A stretch of DNA of 64,000 nucleotides from Diphasiastrum complanatum (Eukaryota; Streptophyta; Lycopodiopsida; Lycopodiales; Lycopodiaceae): positions 193,001-257,000 of the forward strand of contig CM055100.1 of assembly GCA_029204225.1 (NCBI GenBank). Direction: 5' to 3'. Within the stretch, counting starts at the first letter, position 1, and each line of letters opens with the position of its first letter. The translations under genes and the position numbers were made by a program. The notes under the pieces are model-generated. The model ran no database searches and was not told the DNA's origin. It saw nothing but the letters and a program-made list of their open reading frames with translations. Positions 59,105 to 64,000 of the stretch are shown in pieces.

Positions 59105-59483
59105 GGACTCTTCTTTATCAAAAGCTACCACCCTTGATCATGCTATAAACAAACATATATGATTTGATGGTCCTAAACTTTGTTGCCAACCCAACCTTTT
59201 TTTATACTTTTTCAAAAAATATTTTCCCACCAATTTTGGCTGAAAGGGAGCTTCCATGATACTTCCTACGAAACCACTATATGTAGCATGTTTTTGAATG
59301 AGTTTTTTCTACTATACAGTGAGAAGAAGGTTGGAAGAGATGGCGCCCTCCCTGGCTTGAAGTTATCTGCTTTAACTCTACGGTATGTGGTTCTGCTCGT
59401 TTCATGTATTTGCATTAAGATCTTGTATACTTATGAAGGTTATCAAGTGTTCTAGATGATAAACGTGAAGGTATGAATCCGTT

Positions 59484-59700
59484 GTCCAACGATGGATCAG
59501 CGAGGGTTCATACAACTGTTTTTGGCATGACATTCCCTTCAAATACTATCTGTTGTCCACCGATGAGGCTTACTCAAATATGGAGAAGCTTGTTGAAGAT
59601 ATATGAGTTGTTGTCCAGCGATGGACCTGCAACGATTTATCTTGAGCAAGATACTCAAAAAGTTGATATATATGGTAAGCTGTCCAGCGATGGACCAGCG
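59484..59700. repeat. four spaced copies of a GTCCANCGATGG hairpin motif
   Basis: GTCCANCGATG occurs at 59,484, 59,555, 59,623 and 59,682. Two copies are perfect stems, GTCCA-GCGA-TGGAC. The first has one G-T wobble (GTCCA-ACGA-TGGAT) and the second is partly decayed. Spacing is about 71, 68 and 59 bases. Confidence 0.8.
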
Positions 59701-60304
59701 ATGAACCAATGCTTCCTTCCACATACCGTATAAAGCATGATAATGATAGTTATGCATCACATATGGTAGGTTGAGACAAGAGCTTCATAATGACCAGCAA
59801 TGAAGCACTTCCTATCTCGTGAATGGTTGTATAGATTCAAACTCCTTATCATAGATATGAAAGGATGATAGTTTGGTTTGTTATCCTTTACTATCCTTCA
59901 AAGGACATCATGGATGTGTGGTTGTTCTATAAGTAACTAAAGGTTACATACATACTCCATAGATGAAGCTATTGTAGTATCATGCTATTATACTAAAGAT
60001 ACAACTCAGACACTGGCACGTTTTGATTATGATTAGTATACCTCATGCTGTAACCGGTTTCGTTATCATACTTGTGAATGACAGCTATTTCAAAGGGAAT
60101 ACTACTATGTTTAAGCACTAACAAATAAAACTTGCGCTCTTTGTAGCATCGAATATTACTACTATCTTCAATTTCGATTAGGTTCGGTTTCGAACCATAA
60201 AGCTATAAGCGTTTGCACATGTATGCACATTAAACCATTCGCTTCATATTTGTATAAGCAATGAGTAGTAGGCTCTCTTTAACATACTTACTATCGGTTT
60301 CACA

Positions 60305-60409
60305 ATGGCTGACAATAACGTTATGAACGGTCTTAGTCTAAGGAAGGCAAGAGCACTCGAGGGACTAAACATGCCATCCTCACAAGAAACCATTGTTACA
60401 ATCATCCAG
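60305..60409 (+). other. coding-like patch, possible exon, unrecognised
   Basis: An open 35-codon stretch starts with ATG (MADNNVMNGLSLRKARALEG, LNMPSSQETIVTIIQ) and ends at a CAG|GTATGA donor. A following patch after TTTCAG (60,436-60,464) ends at a GTAAGG donor. However, splicing that to the next acceptor at about 60,585 gives an immediate stop. I recognise no protein family. It may be a decayed host gene or chance. Confidence 0.25.
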
Positions 60410-61424
60410 GTATGAGTTTTCCGAACATGTTTCAGATTTTGCAAGCATCACCTATGCTCGAAAGGTAAGGCGTCTCTTCACAAATGTATTCCATTCTAGG
60501 CGATTAATAACGATCCTAAACACAGAATTTAGTTGGTTTCTACTCAGTTCGACTATATTACTTCATAAGTAATGTAAATTTTCAGCGTATAATTACACCC
60601 ACGCTGTCTCGAAGCGAGGTTTCTCCTCAAATAATCTTGGACAACATGGATTTGCGTAAGATAAACGATTCTTACAAAAGGATTAGAATGGCACAGATCT
60701 GCCATAATACCTTGTAAAAACCATTAAAAACCATGAGAACCTCATCAATAAAATGAAGCCTATCCGATACATGGGTCCTAAAAAACCACGGGTTGGATAT
60801 GAAGTTACGATAAACGTAAGTTTACTCATAGCTACACTATTCAACCATGGCTTGTGCAAATTTATTACCCATTCAGTTGTCATATCAGATTATGGTGAGA
60901 TACGTTTGGAAAGCATGGGTATGCTCAGGAATATGGACAGTAGTGCGTGACGTTTCTTAAGTCACCTGAGTTAGAATATCATGGATTTGCTCTAACATTG
61001 GCACATGTGTTGACACCATTTATTTTAGCGATAAGCAATATATACGGAAAAAACTTTTCATACTTTTGTTATAAACAAAATAAACTGATACGGACCAATG
61101 CTTAAAATCTGATCAGCATGGCACTCGTCTTGATACGGTAACGAAGGGGCTTGTCCTATCGCTATAAAATCGTCTTTGTGTTTGGGAAGGAAGACTGGAC
61201 TATTTTTTAAAATGCTATGTATGCTGATGAGTAGTATATGGTTATGTTATATGGTGCTTTATAGTACCTTGTTGATTTACGAATAAAGGCTTCAAAGGGT
61301 TTGGTCTTGCTTTGTCAAGAAGAACTATGTGAAATTGTGTATATCTCTCTCTCGGGCTCCTCTATCGCACGCAAGCCCTCTGCCATTTGGTCTGTGCATT
61401 CTGGAAACCCGAGTTCAATTGGGC
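60410..61424. other. no gene recognised
   Basis: Apart from the short patches noted at 60,436 and 60,585, nothing could be identified. Confidence 0.4.
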
Positions 61425-61434
61425 GTGTGTGTGT

Positions 61435-61465
<31 letters not shown>

Positions 61466-61468
61466 GGG
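61425..61468. repeat. (GT)12 followed by a run of twenty G
   Basis: Alternating GT for about 25 bases runs directly into a 20-base G homopolymer. Confidence 0.97.
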
Positions 61469-62679
61469 TAGGTGAAAATCTCAGTTAACAACAAGTTTTT
61501 TGTTGTTAATTTGGTGAGTGGTATAGCCGGGTTGGAATTTTGGGTGAAGGTGGAGGTGGAGGTTAGTCAATATTCTCTCGCATTTTGTTTCATTTTTTTT
61601 CTGTTTCCATGGGCTACTTATAATCATTTCAGACTATGTTTTTTTGAATGCAGCTAAAGTAATTGCAAATCATAATGGCTTAATAAATGTGAATTAGATT
61701 CCGATGCATACATAGGTTTTTTCCGCATATTTGTTGCATGAGATTCATTTTGCAGATTCATTGGTATAAATTTTATAAGCATGGTATTGTCCATTAAAAA
61801 TACGTTTTTTTTTTTACATTGCTTTATTGGAAAAATTGTACCCGTAATGATTTAACCGAACGTAAATTTTTTTAATATTTTGGTTTTTATATGCAAATGG
61901 ATGGAATGAAATTCTAGTGTGGGGAGGCAAATTAAAATTTGCCCGACATCACTCGACCGTGATGACCCCCTGAAAAGTTAGACACATGGATACAAATTTT
62001 GGACCACGGTGTTTTGGAATTTCATCGAAGCAATGAATAGAAAAAACTGAATGCAAGCTTTATTCAATCGATAAATAGCCATTACGATTACAGCTTGGGC
62101 TAACAATCGGATATTTTTTCGGCAATTAAAAGCCCCAAAGTTGTCGATGATTGGATAAACCGTTGGGCGAGCTTGATAGCTTGCACAACGTCCCAGATAC
62201 AAAAGCAATTTTGTTGTGTAACTGTGACCGAGCTAAATTCTTGGAGGAACTCCGTAAGGCTTTTTCACAGTTGACGAAATGTAAGCTCGTTTTATTAACT
62301 GCAACGAGCACAAAAACTTATGTCCAAAAATTCTTGAAATTTTTTTTACCAAGGTGTCGTTCTTTTGAAAATGGACACGGCCAGAAACGACCTAGAAGCC
62401 TAAGATGAAAACGCTAAAATGGAACAAAAAAGTTGTTTTTTTGATGTGCTTGAAGCCGTGGGCGTACCAACACTGTTTGTTGTTAAGAACAAGAAAAAGT
62501 CGGTTCATTCTTCCCCACTTCTAAATCTATCACTCAAGGCATAAATACTTTGATCCTTTCGGTGACCGTAAAGATTGTGAAAAGGGACGAAAGAATGTCT
62601 CGAGTGGAAATTGTTTTATTCAAGTTGGAATTTGTAAATAATTCTCGAAAACTTCATATAATTGTACTATTTTTTCTAG
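61469..62679. other. no gene recognised
   Basis: A plus-strand open stretch at 62,151-62,408 (DTKAILLCNCDRAKFLEEL, CKLVLLTATSTKTYVQKF) has a protein-like composition but no match I can name. The rest is AT-rich. Confidence 0.35.
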
Positions 62680-62793
62680 CACTTTGATCAGGCAGTGGAG
62701 GGCCTTTGTGGAGGAAGAACCTGTGGTATGGGACACAGACAATTCCAAAATGAAGATCTGAAACTAGCTGGATCAGTTGACCATAGTATGGCC
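62680..62793 (+). other. coding-like patch, possible exon, unrecognised
   Basis: Exactly 38 codons are open between a TTTTTCTAG acceptor and a GTAAGT donor, reading HFDQAVEGLCGGRTCGMGHR and ending LAGSVDHSMA. A second patch at 62,993-63,036 reads NFDYPLTMDDVIEM before GTTAGT, but its phase does not fit the first. No family recognised. Confidence 0.25.
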
Positions 62794-64000
62794 GTAAGTC
62801 TTAGTGATGCCAAATACTATCGGTCATAAAACGAGTGTTTTGTCATAAATTTGAGATATTGGTCATGACCCTTTTTTTTGGATATCTACAATTTACAAAA
62901 CCGGAAACCCGACAAGCTATTTCTTTATAAAGGATATATTGGTGAATTTCTTAACACATTAATTAACCCGATTTTTTGTGATTTTTTGGAAGGTAATTTT
63001 GATTACCCGTTGACCATGGACGATGTCATAGAAATGGTTAGTGAAACTATTTTCTAAAATTGTTTTTTCTACTTGAATCTTCAAGAAATCCTTTTCTGAT
63101 TTACGGGTTAATTCTCAAGCTTGGTAACAAAGAAGATCTTTGGTTTAGTCATTGTGTTGGGATATCAATGGCATTTGCTAACAATGATGCAACATTTCTT
63201 TGGCTTTCAAGATTTTCTCGTATCTTTTCTTTGAAACTTCTCCTGAGCAAATCACAAATGATATGCACCCCTTGGCATTTCCTGTTAAAAAGGCGGAGAG
63301 GTAGGAAGAAAAGAGGGTTATCAAGGAGAAGCATCTGTCAGAGATTCTTGGAGGAATTTGTTATAGCTGACGGACCTGTTTTATATATCAGAAATGATAT
63401 GATATTCAGATATTACAGAAATCCTTTATGGATTATAGTAGATATCTGGTTTGCAGATTTAAGGGGGGGGGGGGGGAGAGAGATTAGAAAACACTCTTGC
63501 GGTAGAAAAGTGGCTAATAACAAGTCTGATTGATTTGTGTCAAAACTAGGGAGTTCTATTGCAAGATGGGGGTCTGTTGAAACCTGTTCCTTACTAGAAG
63601 CATTCAACTTGATTTTAGTGTGGACTGAGATCCGTGGGGTTGATGCAAGGAAGGAAATTCACGCTAACAATATATTCTTTTGAGATAATTTTTGGTTGAG
63701 ATTTTGGATGTGAAATAGCACTCTTTGAGAAATATTCTCTTTTAGAGGATAACCAAGTTACAGGATTTTCGGTTATGAAAGTGTTGTGTACAGATCAGGA
63801 GATATCTGTATAGATGTGCTATGTAGTGAATTTTTGTGAGATCATAATACCATTTGTACGAACTTTTAATCCTGTGGATCTACAAAATATTCTATGAACT
63901 AAGTTATTTGCATGCATAAACTAGTTGTTGGTACATAGGCATATTGATGAGAATTGTGTTTGAGACAATTTCTCGCTAGATTATTGTAATTTCTCATTGA
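62794..64000. other. no gene recognised
   Basis: AT-rich sequence with a 157-codon open stretch (63,060-63,533) of unremarkable composition and a G-run at about 63,463. No similarity recognised. Confidence 0.35.

Overview
The window is nuclear DNA of a land plant with a large, repeat-rich genome. I infer this from Ty1/copia elements with the plant gag/RVT_2 layout, Ty3/gypsy chromoviruses primed by initiator tRNA-Met, a plant ASC1/LAG1-type ceramide synthase whose recognised exons lie more than 23 kb apart, and a piece of a plant-type ARGONAUTE. The very long intron and dense nested repeats suggest a fern, gymnosperm or similarly large genome; that taxonomic guess is an inference and is not settled by the sequence. 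I see no tRNA, rRNA or CRISPR array.

Layout. 0-4 kb: decayed copia pieces, minus strand, including an LTR-gag-LTR element that lost its pol. 5.5-6.5 kb: a decayed gypsy pol with a (TG)20 microsatellite in it. 7.4-7.6 kb: a weak ankyrin-repeat relic. 9.4-11.1 kb: one or two small terminal-inverted-repeat elements, the second holding a cytochrome P450 exon fragment. 11.1-13.3 kb: the TLC-domain exons of the ceramide synthase, minus strand; a matching N-terminal exon sits at 36.9-37.0 kb. The space between is filled with transposons: three related non-LTR retrotransposons head to tail (about 14.2-26.3 kb), a young chromovirus (14,472-17,915) inserted in the first, and a copia element inside a gypsy relic (28.4-33.3 kb). 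A fourth LINE fragment lies at 34.9-35.4 kb. 39.7-40.1 kb: ARGONAUTE PIWI fragment, plus strand. 40.8-44.0 kb: nearly full-length but dead copia. 44.2-52.5 kb: a Tat/Athila-like gypsy on the minus strand, flanked by a direct repeat. 53.3-55.5 kb: copia pol relic ending at a (GA)105 tract. 55.8-57.9 kb: an amber-riddled coiled-coil reading frame followed by a gypsy LTR and primer-binding site. 58-64 kb: mostly unrecognised sequence with microsatellites, repeated hairpin motifs and a few coding-like patches.

The only plausible functional host gene is the ceramide synthase, and part of it (about 70 residues between the N-terminal exon and the TLC exons) was not found. Almost every element carries stops or frameshifts. 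Many stops are TAG or TGA where the family has Gln, Arg or Trp, as expected from C-to-T decay of methylated DNA. The one intact long transposon gene is the ORF1 protein of the second LINE (19,704-20,624). I did not find a convincing new biological system. The most interesting items are the ORF1-only LINE, the solo LTR joining two different LINE bodies, the possible P450 capture by a TIR element, the ARGONAUTE relic and the repeated GNRA-type hairpin motif.
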